Source: Verrucomicrobiia bacterium (lineage in GTDB: Bacteria; Verrucomicrobiota; Verrucomicrobiia; Limisphaerales; UBA9464). Taken from it: a stretch of 64,000 nt of DNA. Positions 55,187-64,000 of the stretch are shown one piece after another (within the stretch, counting starts at the first letter, position 1; the number at the start of each line of letters is the position of its first letter). The position numbers were made by a program, and so were the translations under genes. The stretch lies in contig JAHCBB010000008.1 of NCBI GenBank assembly GCA_019634635.1, positions 62,001 through 126,000 of the forward strand. Direction: 5' to 3'. Below the pieces are notes generated by a model. The model was not told the origin of the DNA. It ran no database searches and saw nothing but the letters and a program-made list of their open reading frames with translations.

Positions 55187-57247
55187 CTATTGGAGCAGAC
55201 GGAAGTAACGCTCCTCGTCTCCCAGGGGCAGGGTGGCCACATTCTGCCCGTCCACCACCTCAACCGAGGCCTCCACCGTTCCCCAGTCCGGGTCATCGAG
55301 CCGGGGCGTTGCCTGGATCGCAAACCCGCTGGCCGCCGCCGGCCAGGTCAGCACGAGATTGCCCTCGACCCGTTCGATCGTCAGCGCCACCTCAACCGGC
55401 GGCCTGCATTCCTCCAGCGGATTGATGCCGGCAAACGGGCCGCACGGCCGGATCACCCCGTAGCGGACGCGGGTGACGGCAATCTTGGCCTGCACGTCGC
55501 CGGCATTTGCCGTGGTGAAACGCGCCGCGGCCTGCGGCCCCTGATTCACTCCGCTGAACTTGACCCGCTGGATCTCCCAGTATGCGGTCCGCCATTCGCC
55601 GGTGCCTTCGAGCTCGACGAAGAAGCTGTCCGGAGTGAACCCAAAGGTCTCCACACCGTTGGCTTCCGTCCGGTACACCTCCGGCTTGATCCGCGTGCCG
55701 GCAAGCTCCGGGTCATCGTAGTAGGTGATGCAAATGGACAGGTCCGCCGGCGGCTGGGAGGTCGGTCCGAAAGGCTCATCAATGATGGCGAAATTGAGGT
55801 AGCCGTGGACAAAACCGGGCGTGCCGTCATCGCGGGCCGGACGCACGGCGAGGCGGCGATCACCGGCGGGGCCGGCCTCCTCGATGATCATTTCCTGGTC
55901 GCCCCCGCTGCTGCCGGCGGCCAGGCCGTTCTGAATCTCCAAGTGGAGGTCGAGTTCGGCGAAGTTGCCGTACTGATCGGTGCATATGCTGAGGTCCTCA
56001 AAGCAATCGGCCAGGGGGTCCTGTCCGGCAAGTGGATGCGTGCCGGTGCGAAGCACGGCGATCTCAAAGCGGGACACAAACACCTGCCCGTTCTCGGACA
56101 CGAACCGCGGCCCTGCAGTGTGCGTGGGGGCGGCGTTGACCCCGAACAAGTTGACCGCCGGCACCGTCCAGGAGCGACGGACCCAGGTCCCCGTGCCCTC
56201 CAGGACCTGCCGGTTCCCCGCCGGAAAAAAGCCGATGCCTCCCTGATCATCGGTGGCGTAGGCCTCGGGCCCGAAGCGCACGTCCATGCCGGCAAAGGCC
56301 GGATCGTCGTAGAAATCCACGCATACCTTGACCGTCTTGGGGTCATTGCATGGCAGGCCAAGGTAGTTGTCCGTGATGCCGAAGTTCAGGAATTGCCCGG
56401 CCGGCCGCACCGCGCGTCGCCGGTCGCCGACCGGACCCACGTCGTCCTGGAACTCGACCGTCTGGTCCCCGCGATCAATCACTTCCAAGTGGCTGGCAGT
56501 TCCCGCCGCGAGGTCCATCCCCGCGAGGTTCGTTTCCGGCTCGGGATCACAGGCCTCCGGCGGCAGGAAGATGTTGATGGCCTCCGGTTCCCCGAAGGCT
56601 CCCGGCACCCCAAAGGCCACAACGCGCACCGTCAATCCGGGCACATTTTCGAGGCGGATGGTGCCGCCGTTGACACCGCCATTCTGAAACCCGCCCTGCG
56701 CGTTGGCCGGAATCGAGCCGACCAGACGCGTGCCGTCCGAAGCACGCACGCCATTGGGGATGCGGAACAAAATCCAGTTCCATCGCTTGTTTCCGGCCTC
56801 AAGCGGCACCTGACCGCCGACCGGTGCGGCGAGTTCCGGCAGCGTGCCCGTCAGGAAATTAAAATTTCTCGGATTGCCCGCCGCGTCGAACAGCCCTGCG
56901 TCACCGTACGCCTGGACGAGGATATCAATCGTGTCGTAGTCGGCCCAGGTGTCGAATAGGAAGTCGGCAACATTCAGGTAATTCCCCAGGACCTTCTTGC
57001 CTGTGCGCCCGCCGATGGTGATGTCCTCCGCGATTTGATCGCCCCCGGACAGAATGCTCAGCGCCGAGTTGTCCCAAAAGGGACCGGGAGGCTCCAGACC
57101 GTCGTCCGTAACGATATAGTGAACCGGGAAGTCGGGGTTGATCGTGGCCGGCCATTGTCCGGGATCGAACGGTCCGGTTTGCGCGAGGGCGGCGCCGGCC
57201 AAAAAGAGGCCGAAAACCGCTCCGAGAATTCTGGATGATGGTTCCAT
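55187..57247 (-). CDS. secreted protein with two beta-sandwich repeats
   Basis: 686 residues with a signal peptide (MEPSSRILGAVFGLFLAGAALA). After an N-terminal segment of about 240 residues, two related units are seen: EVIDRGDQTVEFQDDVGPVGDRRRAVRP ... VLEGTGTWVRRSWTV, and EMIIEEAGPAGDRRLAVRP ... ELEGTGEWRTAYWEI. Each reads like a carbohydrate-binding-module jelly roll (GDRRxAVRP, YLNFxIxD, YYDDPxxAG). The end is the shared C-terminal module (LTWPAAASGFAIQATPRL ... YFRLLQ). No enzyme motif is seen. The ATG at 57247 gives the signal peptide; upstream frame is non-coding in character. Confidence 0.8.
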   Translation of the reverse strand: MEPSSRILGAVFGLFLAGAALAQTGPFDPGQWPATINPDFPVHYIVTDDGLEPPGPFWDNSALSILSGGDQIAEDITIGGRTGKKVLGNYLNVADFLFDTWADYDTIDILVQAYGDAGLFDAAGNPRNFNFLTGTLPELAAPVGGQVPLEAGNKRWNWILFRIPNGVRASDGTRLVGSIPANAQGGFQNGGVNGGTIRLENVPGLTVRVVAFGVPGAFGEPEAINIFLPPEACDPEPETNLAGMDLAAGTASHLEVIDRGDQTVEFQDDVGPVGDRRRAVRPAGQFLNFGITDNYLGLPCNDPKTVKVCVDFYDDPAFAGMDVRFGPEAYATDDQGGIGFFPAGNRQVLEGTGTWVRRSWTVPAVNLFGVNAAPTHTAGPRFVSENGQVFVSRFEIAVLRTGTHPLAGQDPLADCFEDLSICTDQYGNFAELDLHLEIQNGLAAGSSGGDQEMIIEEAGPAGDRRLAVRPARDDGTPGFVHGYLNFAIIDEPFGPTSQPPADLSICITYYDDPELAGTRIKPEVYRTEANGVETFGFTPDSFFVELEGTGEWRTAYWEIQRVKFSGVNQGPQAAARFTTANAGDVQAKIAVTRVRYGVIRPCGPFAGINPLEECRPPVEVALTIERVEGNLVLTWPAAASGFAIQATPRLDDPDWGTVEASVEVVDGQNVATLPLGDEERYFRLLQ

Positions 57248-57686
57248 TGTACTTTGCAGAGGGATTCGCGGAGATCCATAGGCCAGAGGTGGGGACGGGT
57301 CAACAGGTCCTGCTGAGGCGAGCCTTGGGGAACGCCAGGGCCCCAGGGCTGCGCTGGCCGGCCAACGAGACGGACCGGCGGCACGCTGATCCATGCCGTC
57401 ACCCCCGCCACCCACTCCGTGATCGGACGAACACCGTGCCGGTATGCCCCAGAGGCTCCCGCGCCCTCGAAGTCACCTCGCGAGTCCCCCCATCCGACCG
57501 AACGCCTCGAAGCCTCCCACGAGTGCGGACGTAATGCGGTCCATCTTCTTCCCCGGGCGACGTGGTGCCCCGGTTCGTTGACTGAAACGGGCACCCATTA
57601 ATTTGTTGGTTCCAGGAAGGAAAGTGCGTTGACATTCCACCGCCCATGCGATAGCCCGCTCCCGCTAATTCTACCCCAATAAAAAT
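57248..57686. other. divergent intergenic region
   Basis: 439 bases between the divergent beta-repeat protein and the sulfatase gene. No gene is seen. The last ~100 bases turn AT-richer towards the sulfatase start and hold the putative promoter listed separately. Confidence 0.55.
57629..57655 (+). promoter_or_regulatory. putative sigma70-type promoter of the sulfatase gene
   Basis: A consensus -35 hexamer TTGACA (57629-57634) is followed after 15 bases by GATAGC (57650-57655) as a weak -10. The start codon is about 30 bases downstream. The short spacer makes this uncertain. Confidence 0.3.
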
Positions 57687-60134
57687 ATGGCTGCATTTGC
57701 CCCACCCGCTGCTCCGCAGGAATTCCGCCGCCGGCCTAGTTGGACGCGTGTCTGGATGGCGGGCTGGCTGATGGCTGCTGCAGCGCTTGTCTGCCCGGCC
57801 GACGAACCGGCCCAACGGACCCTTCGCCAGCATTCGGCTGCCAAACCCAACATCCTGTTCATCATGCTTGATGATGTCGGGATTGATCAACTGCGCTCGT
57901 TCAACCCGCTGGCGCCGAATCCTCCATCCACACCGAACCTGGACACCATCGCCGCGGCCGGGGTCAAATTCACCCGCTGCTATTCCATGCCGGAGTGTTC
58001 TCCGGGTCGTGCATGCTTTTTCACCGGACGCTACCCGCTGCGCACCGGCGTCACGGCCGCCATCCTGAACCTCGACCTTACCGGCGCCCAGGTCTCGCGC
58101 TTTGAAGTCACGACCCCCCGGATCCTCGCCACTGCCGGCTATCGAAACGCAATGATCGGCAAATTCCACCTCGCCGGCCCGGATAATAATCCCGACGGCT
58201 TTGGGACACCCCACGCGCTGGGCTGGGATTACTTCAACGGCACGCTGTATGGGGCGCCCGCCTATATTGATCCCACGCTTGGCGGACAATACACCGCGGA
58301 TGCCACAAATTATTGCTGGGGCTTTCCAGTCGGATCCCAGCGCGGCGTCGGCTGGTTTCTTACCTCAAGCAATACCGTCGTGTGCCAGGACAATGACGGC
58401 CTCGGCTACACCGGAAAGGAGATCTGCACACTGGGAGGCATCCCTGCGCTGAATGCAGCCGGCCAGTTTGCGGCGAATTGTGCGGCGGCCCGGTCATCCG
58501 GCCGCACGGTCACATTTACCAACAACAATGGATATTATATGTGGCCGAGGGCGATCAATGATGGATCGAATGTCACGACGGGGATCGGGCGCCGATATGC
58601 CACGACGGACCAGACGGACAACGCGGTGGCCTGGATTCAACAGCAGCAGCAGGCGGGGGATGCGCCGTGGATGTGCACGGTGAGCTACTCCTCCATCCAC
58701 ACGCCGTATCAGCCACCACCGGATTCGCTGTATCCTCCGGGATTCGAATGGCCGTCCGGGCTTCCGGAAAACGACTGCGCAAACGAGGGCACCATCAAAC
58801 TGGTCAGCAACCTGATGGTGTCGGCGACCGACCACGAAATCGGCCGCCTGCTGGTCGAGTCCGGACTTGCGATGCGGGGCCCCGACGGGCGACTCGACTA
58901 CGACCCCTCCGCAACGGACACGATGATCGTGATCGCCTCGGACAACGGCACGTATCTCGACAGCGTCAACTATCCCTACAATCCGCTGCGATCGAAGGGC
59001 AGCCCCTACCAGACCGGCGTCCTGGTGCCCCTGATCGTGGCCGGGCCTGTGGTCGCCAGCCCTGGGCGTTCGGTGGACCATATCGTCAGTGCCGTGGATC
59101 TGTTTGAGCTGTTTGGTGAACTGGCCGGTGTGGAGGTCCGCGCCGCCGTCCCTCCAACGCACATCCTCGACAGCCGCCCCATGCTCGCCTATCTCACCGA
59201 TGTGGATCAGCCGGCCATCCGGAAGTTTGCCTTTGCCCAGATGGGCAACGGGCTCAAAGCCCCGACGACCCACATCTGGCCGACCGTGGTCGGTGTGGGG
59301 CCGGCGAGTATTTGCACCGACTCGATCTTCACCTCACAGAGCCTGGCGGAGTCCGAGGGCGGAACCTGGTTCGGGCCCGGGGGATCCCAGGAATTCTATT
59401 CCTGCTGCGACGTTCTGGCGGCCAACATCTACACCAATCTCACCCTCCTCGACATTCGATCGTGGATGGTGGCGGACGACCGCTACAAGCTCATCAAGTT
59501 TGACCGCGCCGCCTGTGAATCCGCACTGGGCCAGTATGAATTTTATGATCTGCGGCCCACGCCCCTCAATCCGGTCAATCCCCTGGGGCTGGACAACGCC
59601 GGCCATGATCTGCTGACCAATGGCGTGGCGGTCAATCTGACTCCGGAACAGCAGCGGCACTACGATGAACTGCTGGCCGAACTGAACCGCATTCTGACCT
59701 CCGAGCCCGCATGCTACACGGATGGCAATCTCGACAAGCAGGTGACCCAATTGGATTTGGACGGCGTCCTGCAGTACTGGGGACAGGCCAGCTGGTTCGA
59801 TGTCAACAGTGACGGCACCACCGATCAACTGGACCTCGACTGCGTCATGGCCAATCTCGGTAACAACTGCCTGGAATCCGGTGCCGGTATCGTGTGTCCC
59901 ACGCCGCCGTATCTCAGCAATATCTCGCTGTCGAACGACGAGATGTTCCGGTTCTTCTTCAACAGCACTCCGGGGGTGCCCTTCACCGTCATTGCCACCA
60001 CCAATCTTTCATTGCCCGCGTCCACATGGATGAACTTGGGGCTGGCCACGGAAACCAGCCCCGGCTCGTTCATGTTCACCGACGCGCCCGCAACGAATCT
60101 CCTGCCACGCATCTACCAGGTGCGCACGCCCTAG
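57687..60134 (+). CDS. secreted sulfatase with dockerin-like region and C-terminal module
   Basis: 815 residues. The signal region is around 18-38 (WTRVWMAGWLMAAAALVCPA). The type I sulfatase domain starts KPNILFIMLDDVGIDQLRSF (metal-binding Asp pair) and has the nucleophile motif CSPGRACFFTGRYPLRTG, in which Cys is the residue converted to formylglycine; the usual Ser (CxPSR) is Gly. FHLAGPDNNPDGFG and IASDNGTYLD complete the active site. A large insertion (about 180-320) is Asn/Cys-rich. After residue 670 two dockerin-like EF-hands appear (DGNLDKQVTQLDLDGVL; DVNSDGTTDQLDLDCVM), flanked by Cys. The end resembles the shared C-terminal module. The substrate is unknown. Confidence 0.85.
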   Translation: MAAFAPPAAPQEFRRRPSWTRVWMAGWLMAAAALVCPADEPAQRTLRQHSAAKPNILFIMLDDVGIDQLRSFNPLAPNPPSTPNLDTIAAAGVKFTRCYSMPECSPGRACFFTGRYPLRTGVTAAILNLDLTGAQVSRFEVTTPRILATAGYRNAMIGKFHLAGPDNNPDGFGTPHALGWDYFNGTLYGAPAYIDPTLGGQYTADATNYCWGFPVGSQRGVGWFLTSSNTVVCQDNDGLGYTGKEICTLGGIPALNAAGQFAANCAAARSSGRTVTFTNNNGYYMWPRAINDGSNVTTGIGRRYATTDQTDNAVAWIQQQQQAGDAPWMCTVSYSSIHTPYQPPPDSLYPPGFEWPSGLPENDCANEGTIKLVSNLMVSATDHEIGRLLVESGLAMRGPDGRLDYDPSATDTMIVIASDNGTYLDSVNYPYNPLRSKGSPYQTGVLVPLIVAGPVVASPGRSVDHIVSAVDLFELFGELAGVEVRAAVPPTHILDSRPMLAYLTDVDQPAIRKFAFAQMGNGLKAPTTHIWPTVVGVGPASICTDSIFTSQSLAESEGGTWFGPGGSQEFYSCCDVLAANIYTNLTLLDIRSWMVADDRYKLIKFDRAACESALGQYEFYDLRPTPLNPVNPLGLDNAGHDLLTNGVAVNLTPEQQRHYDELLAELNRILTSEPACYTDGNLDKQVTQLDLDGVLQYWGQASWFDVNSDGTTDQLDLDCVMANLGNNCLESGAGIVCPTPPYLSNISLSNDEMFRFFFNSTPGVPFTVIATTNLSLPASTWMNLGLATETSPGSFMFTDAPATNLLPRIYQVRTP

Positions 60135-60323
60135 CGGTGCCGGATGCCCGCCGAAAGGTCAACCACCCGGCAGACCCGGTTCCCCCGCGTGGACGCGAGA
60201 ATGCGGGGCGGTACCGCGGCCATTTGAGGGCCATTCCCCACTTCACCCGTGCGGCAATTCGGCCGAAGACGTGGGCAAAATTGGTGCTGGATCGAACGAT
60301 CTAATGACGGTAAGCATCGCCTC

Positions 60324-62072
60324 ATGGTACATGGATTGTCGGGGAAGTGCGGCGCGTTCCGCTGGGCCGCCCTGATGCTGTCGGGCCTGGCCGCCGCCAC
60401 CTTCCTTTCGGCCCAAGCTCCGCAAATTGCGTCGGTCACGCCCGCGAACGAGGCCACGGACGTCCCGGGAGAAACGCCGCTGGTCATCGTGTTCGATCAG
60501 GTCATGGACACGCTGTTTCCGGTGCTTACCGGCGTTGGAAACCTGGCCCTCCAACCCCCGGGTATTGCCGCGCAGGTTCAGGGGACGTGGGGCGACGACC
60601 GACGCACCCTCACCATCGCGCCCTTCTTCGGCCCCTGGCCCATCAACCAGACCATCGCCTGGACCCTAAACCCGTCCGGCGTAAACGCGCTCTTTGCCAT
60701 CAAGAGCGCCGCAAGCGTCCCGTTGGCATCGGTGTCCGGGTCCTTCTCCACCGGCGTCGGCGCACCCGCGATGGGATCGGTCACTCCGGCAAACAACGCC
60801 CAGGCGGTGCCAACCAACACCGCCCTGACGTTCCGATTCACCCAGCCCATGAAGAAAATCACACTGCCCGGTGGCAACCCTCCGGCGGTGTCCATCACCG
60901 GACCCGGGCTCGATCCGGCCATGCTCACCTACGGTTGGAGTTCGGACGGCCGGTCCCTGGTCTGCGAGTACCTCGGCGGATTCCCCAGGAGCACCCGTGT
61001 GACCTGGGCACTGAATCCCGCAGGCGCGCCCATCCAATTGGAAAGCGAGACCGGCAAGCCTCTCGCCAGCGCCACCTATTCGGGCGCCTTCACCACGGGG
61101 TCCACGGGAAACTGCGATCGCGACCCATTGCCAGGCTGGGGCTCCTATGGGATGACGCGCCGCGGCAACTATCTCCAGGAATCAGCAGCCGAACCGGTAC
61201 CGGATGTTGAATTCGACGAACCCTTCTTTTTTGGCGCCGTCATTGACAGCCCCGATTTCGGGCCTCCGGTGACGGCTGCGTCGCTGGAGTTCCCGGATGG
61301 CAGCAGGACGAACCTGACCGCATTCGGGAGCTTCGCGTACTTTGCGAGCTTTGAAACTGAGGCGGAAATGCTGCAGGAGTACCCGGCCGGGACCTACACC
61401 GAACGCTTCACCCAGACCGGACTCCCCGAACGGGTGGTTCCCATTCAGGCACACATTGATTTCCCCCCGATCCCCAGGATCACGAATTTCGCCGAGGCCC
61501 AGGCCGTCAGGCCTGAGCAGGCATTCACTCTTCAATGGGTTGCCTTCACCGGTGCCTCCGGCAACGACTTCATCTCGATGTTCATCTACGACGAGGAGGA
61601 TGTGTTGCGTCCTGTGGTCTTTCAGGCACCCGATCCCTGTGTCCCCTTGGAACTGGAGCCGACAGCCACCTCAATCGTCCTCCCTCCCAACACCTTCCAG
61701 ACCGGCCGGTCCTATGTCGGCGAATTGCTGTTTGGCAAAAGCTTCCTGTACTCCACCAACACGTTTCCGATGATGTACGGGTACGGATTCAATTTCCGTG
61801 CCGTCCGGTTCCCGATGAAGGCGGAGGGCGGTGTCAGCCCTGCGGATCCCGCCGTGCTCTCCAACGGGCGGGTCCAGGACACAGGCCGGTTCGCCTTCGA
61901 CCTCGAAGGAACTCCCGCAACCGCCTACAAGATCCAAAGGGTGGACCGTCTGGACGCCGTCAACTGGCCCGAAATCAGCACCGTGACGACGGATGCCACC
62001 GGTGCGGCTGCGTTTGAGGACGGCCAGATCCTCGGACCCGGACCCTGGTTTTACCGGGCTGTGGCCCCGTAG
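60324..62072 (+). CDS. secreted Ig-like (SbsA-type) repeat protein
   Basis: 582 residues with a signal region (FRWAALMLSGLAAATFLSAQ). Two bacterial Ig-like Big_5/SbsA units follow: SVTPANEATDVPGETPLVIVFDQVMD and SVTPANNAQAVPTNTALTFRFTQPM. A third region of about 250 residues (PVTAASLEFPDGSRTNLTAFG, LPERVVPIQAHIDFPPIPRI) is unassigned. The C-terminus is the shared module (TAYKIQRVDRLDAVNWPEI ... WFYRAVAP). Probably a surface or extracellular protein. The ATG at 60324 is chosen over 60249 because it leaves a normal signal peptide. Confidence 0.8.
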   Translation: MVHGLSGKCGAFRWAALMLSGLAAATFLSAQAPQIASVTPANEATDVPGETPLVIVFDQVMDTLFPVLTGVGNLALQPPGIAAQVQGTWGDDRRTLTIAPFFGPWPINQTIAWTLNPSGVNALFAIKSAASVPLASVSGSFSTGVGAPAMGSVTPANNAQAVPTNTALTFRFTQPMKKITLPGGNPPAVSITGPGLDPAMLTYGWSSDGRSLVCEYLGGFPRSTRVTWALNPAGAPIQLESETGKPLASATYSGAFTTGSTGNCDRDPLPGWGSYGMTRRGNYLQESAAEPVPDVEFDEPFFFGAVIDSPDFGPPVTAASLEFPDGSRTNLTAFGSFAYFASFETEAEMLQEYPAGTYTERFTQTGLPERVVPIQAHIDFPPIPRITNFAEAQAVRPEQAFTLQWVAFTGASGNDFISMFIYDEEDVLRPVVFQAPDPCVPLELEPTATSIVLPPNTFQTGRSYVGELLFGKSFLYSTNTFPMMYGYGFNFRAVRFPMKAEGGVSPADPAVLSNGRVQDTGRFAFDLEGTPATAYKIQRVDRLDAVNWPEISTVTTDATGAAAFEDGQILGPGPWFYRAVAP

Positions 62073-62206
62073 GGAGCCCCTTCCGCCATGCGCCGCGGCC
62101 AGGCTGAGGCCGCACCGCTCTGTCGGTCGCGTCAACGGGCGCGCCGTGGAGATCGCAGGCCGGGCTTCCCCGCGACGCCCCTGAGGAGTATCCATGGGAG
62201 CGCACA

Positions 62207-63169
62207 ATGTCCATGCAAGCGAAACTTGAACTGGTCTGGATCCCTCACGACGCCCCCGCCCGGGCGGAACCACGCCTCCGCGTTCAGCCGTCCGATCCCC
62301 CCGCCGCACCACAGGAGGCGGAAGCTCCGACCGAATTCGTCATTTCGATCTGTGGCAGTCCCCGGTGTGGCTGTTCGACGATCCATCTCGAGAATCCGGC
62401 GGCGAAGGCCGTCGAGCCGGAGTCGCGTATTTTTCCGGCCGATATCTGGCTCGACCTTGAAACCAAGTCCCTGGTTCGGGGATCCGATGCGACGCCCGAC
62501 CCGGCCTTCGAGCGGTTTGACGACATGGTCCGCACGCGGTTCACCGATGCCGACCTGCAGGCGCTGCGCGGTTGGTTTTTCGCCGAGAAACTCCATTTGA
62601 TCCATACGACGCCAGTCTCGGAGATTGAGATCCATGACCTGCCCGATGTGACCTCGGGTTTGATGGTCGGATTCATAGACGTCTTTCCCCGCGGTCTGGC
62701 CTTCAGCTGCACCTTCGAGGATGAGCTGTGGGCCGTGAGTGACCAGTATTGCGTTCAACCCGGGTGCACCTGCTCCGAGACGGTGCTGTCGTTTCTCCCG
62801 CTCCATGATCGCCCCGGGCTGCCGGGCGCGACAATCCGCGAACCCCCTGCGCTTCGATACAACTACCTCACCCACAAGACGCGCCCTCTTTCGGACCGGC
62901 CCGCCCATGGGCCGGATCGAACGGACCTGTTGGGCGCCCTGAAGGCCGCGTTTCCCAAGCTCGATGGGTACCTTCAGTTTCGTCACCTGATCCTGCAGAG
63001 CCTGTACGTCCGGAAGGAAATCGAGCGGGCCACGTCCCAAACTTCCTCCATTTTGACCTCCATTCGTCCGAAGATTGGACGCAACGATCCCTGCCCCTGC
63101 GGCAGCGGACGCAAGTTCAAGCATTGCTGCCTCAACAAGGTGAATCCCGCCTCCCGGATACCCGGGTGA
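62207..63169 (+). CDS. SEC-C motif protein
   Basis: 320 residues. The C-terminal zinc motif [19 protein letters not shown] is the SEC-C/SecA C-terminal type, which binds zinc and helps contact SecB or the ribosome. The N-terminal body is unassigned but Cys-containing ([13 protein letters not shown] and [13 protein letters not shown]), suggesting additional metal sites. Relatives are often stand-alone proteins of unknown role. It starts at 62207; ATG 62213 is equivalent. It is a single gene. Confidence 0.85.
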   Translation: MSMQAKLELVWIPHDAPARAEPRLRVQPSDPPAAPQEAEAPTEFVISICGSPRCGCSTIHLENPAAKAVEPESRIFPADIWLDLETKSLVRGSDATPDPAFERFDDMVRTRFTDADLQALRGWFFAEKLHLIHTTPVSEIEIHDLPDVTSGLMVGFIDVFPRGLAFSCTFEDELWAVSDQYCVQPGCTCSETVLSFLPLHDRPGLPGATIREPPALRYNYLTHKTRPLSDRPAHGPDRTDLLGALKAAFPKLDGYLQFRHLILQSLYVRKEIERATSQTSSILTSIRPKIGRNDPCPCGSGRKFKHCCLNKVNPASRIPG

Positions 63170-63516
63170 CGCATCGGCGCAGCCACGCGACCCGCGAGCG
63201 GCCGGATCGTTCCCCAACCGCGTGACGATGTCGCCGCTTGGACCGAACCGTTTCCAGTCACGGCAAGTCGTTCCTCGGTGACGTCGGAAGGGGGCCTTGC
63301 CTTGCTCGCGGGCCGCGGTGCGGAGGGTCTTGGGTGTGAGCCATCCCTGGACGGAGCCGCAAACCGAATTCAGCCATTTGCGCACGGTCACCGGCTCGCA
63401 GGAGGTGGACATCGTGCCGGAAGGGCCCGGCGGACCGCGCGCCGATGCCGGACACCACCAGTCACGGGACGAATCGTCGCTTGAAGATCGTCAGAGGTTC
63501 CGCGGTCAATGGGCGG
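63170..63516. other. intergenic, possible decayed transposase fragment
   Basis: No intact gene. On the minus strand a short frame ending upstream near 63412 reads VRKWLNSVCGSVQGWLTPKT and RTAAREQGKAPFRRHRG, faintly like the N-terminus of IS4-type transposases. It is too short to assign. Confidence 0.35.
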
Positions 63517-64000
63517 ATGCGCATCAGGCTCCGCCGTTGGATTCAGACGCTTGCCAGCCTTGTGGCGGGTGGGCTCGGCCTAGGGCCCGGGTTCTCCCAG
63601 GCCGCCGCCCCCCTCACGTTTCAAAAGAACGAACGCCTTGCCCTCGTTGGCGGCGGACTCGGGGAGCGGATGGGCCTTTACGGGAATTTTGAAGCCCTGC
63701 TCCACGCCCGATTCCCCGATCGGGAACTCGTCGTGCGCAACTTTTGCCGCCCGGCCGATGAGGTGACCGTGCGGCAGCGTCCGAACGACTACACCAAAAT
63801 TGACGATCCGCTGAAGGTCTTCAGCCCCGACATCTTCCTTTGCCTTTTTGGGTTCAATGAGTCGTTTGCCGGACCCGACGGCCTGGAGGCCTTCCGCGAG
63901 GCCTATGCCGCCTACCTGGACACCCTGAGCCAGACCTACGGACGCGATGGACAGACGCGCCTGGTGCTGGTGTCGCCCATCGCCTTCGAGAATTCGGGTG
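63517..64000 (+). CDS. SGNH/GDSL-hydrolase-like secreted protein, truncated by window edge
   Basis: The frame is open from ATG 63517 to the end (161 codons seen). The signal region reads IRLRRWIQTLASLVAGGLGL, then LTFQKNERLALVGGGLGERMG, the block I equivalent (GG-GLGER in place of GDSL), FCRPADEV and SPDIFLCLFGFNESFAGPDG, which contains the GxNE-type Asn of SGNH enzymes. From memory this is how many very large PVC-phylum proteins with a C-terminal CxxCH haem-binding dehydrogenase part begin, so the full gene may be long. The right end is missing. Confidence 0.75.
   Translation, partial: MRIRLRRWIQTLASLVAGGLGLGPGFSQAAAPLTFQKNERLALVGGGLGERMGLYGNFEALLHARFPDRELVVRNFCRPADEVTVRQRPNDYTKIDDPLKVFSPDIFLCLFGFNESFAGPDGLEAFREAYAAYLDTLSQTYGRDGQTRLVLVSPIAFENSG

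Noticed and set aside
62132..63412. A 426-codon minus-strand frame opposite the SEC-C gene, starting MSTSCEPVTVRKWLNSV.
   Set aside because: The SEC-C gene has a convincing zinc motif. Only the first ~60 codons, outside that gene, show any protein-like character, possibly an IS4-type fragment, and they are too short to assign.

Overview
The window is about 64 kb of high-GC bacterial chromosome. It most likely comes from a Verrucomicrobiota member of the former subdivision 3 (Pedosphaera/Limisphaerales-like). The evidence is the set of lineage-typical genes: a DUF1501 + DUF1549/DUF1553 pair, lone pseudopilin-like proteins with an FTLxELLVV head, a PEP-CTERM protein, several large secreted beta-rich proteins, a DUF2017 gene beside clpS, and the SGNH head of what looks like a PVC-type secreted protein at the right edge. 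No rRNA or plasmid/phage replication genes are visible. All assignments come from reading the sequence; no database search was run.

Layout. 0-2.7 kb is a scrap yard: an AT-richer orphan gene, a probable phage tail-chaperone fragment between imperfect direct repeats, and a decayed, frameshifted IS91-type transposase abutting the next operon. 2.7-5.6 kb (minus) is a tightly coupled four-gene operon: membrane protein, pseudopilin-like protein, ABC ATPase, ABC permease. 5.8-12.4 kb (plus) holds housekeeping genes: rlmI, a secreted PIG-L deacetylase, dnaG, and an N-degron cluster clpS-DUF2017-aat. 12.6-21.9 kb is a type II secretion/type IV pilus-like locus (pseudopilin, gspE, gspF, PilM/N-, PilO-, PilP-like genes, secretin). 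It is damaged: gspF stops after its first half at an AT-richer island carrying a choice-of-anchor L gene, and the secretin frame breaks just before its last conserved residues. A NarL-type regulator with Glu at the phosphoacceptor position follows, then a secreted protein built from two ~430-residue copies.

25.8-32.1 kb has a cytochrome c'-like lipoprotein, a DUF309 gene, ispA and the DUF1501/DUF1549 pair. 32.1-35.1 kb has repeat-rich intergenic DNA, leuA and tRNA-Gln. 35.1-42 kb (minus) has a giant secreted PA14/FN3 protein, an HTH-MBL fusion and a PEP-CTERM protein. 42-51.6 kb has valS, a CAU-anticodon tRNA, livJ-livH (without livM/G/F), pyc and an SRPBCC gene. 51.7-64 kb is mostly secreted proteins (pseudopilin-like, LamG, beta-repeat, sulfatase-dockerin, Ig-like), interrupted by a toxin-antitoxin pair bracketed by two near-identical GC hairpins, then a SEC-C protein and the edge gene.

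The most interesting thread is that six otherwise unrelated secreted proteins end in a similar ~45-60 residue module (xLQxSxxL....W..V....FYRL). It is a candidate sorting or anchoring domain in a genome that also carries a secretion locus and PEP-CTERM cargo.
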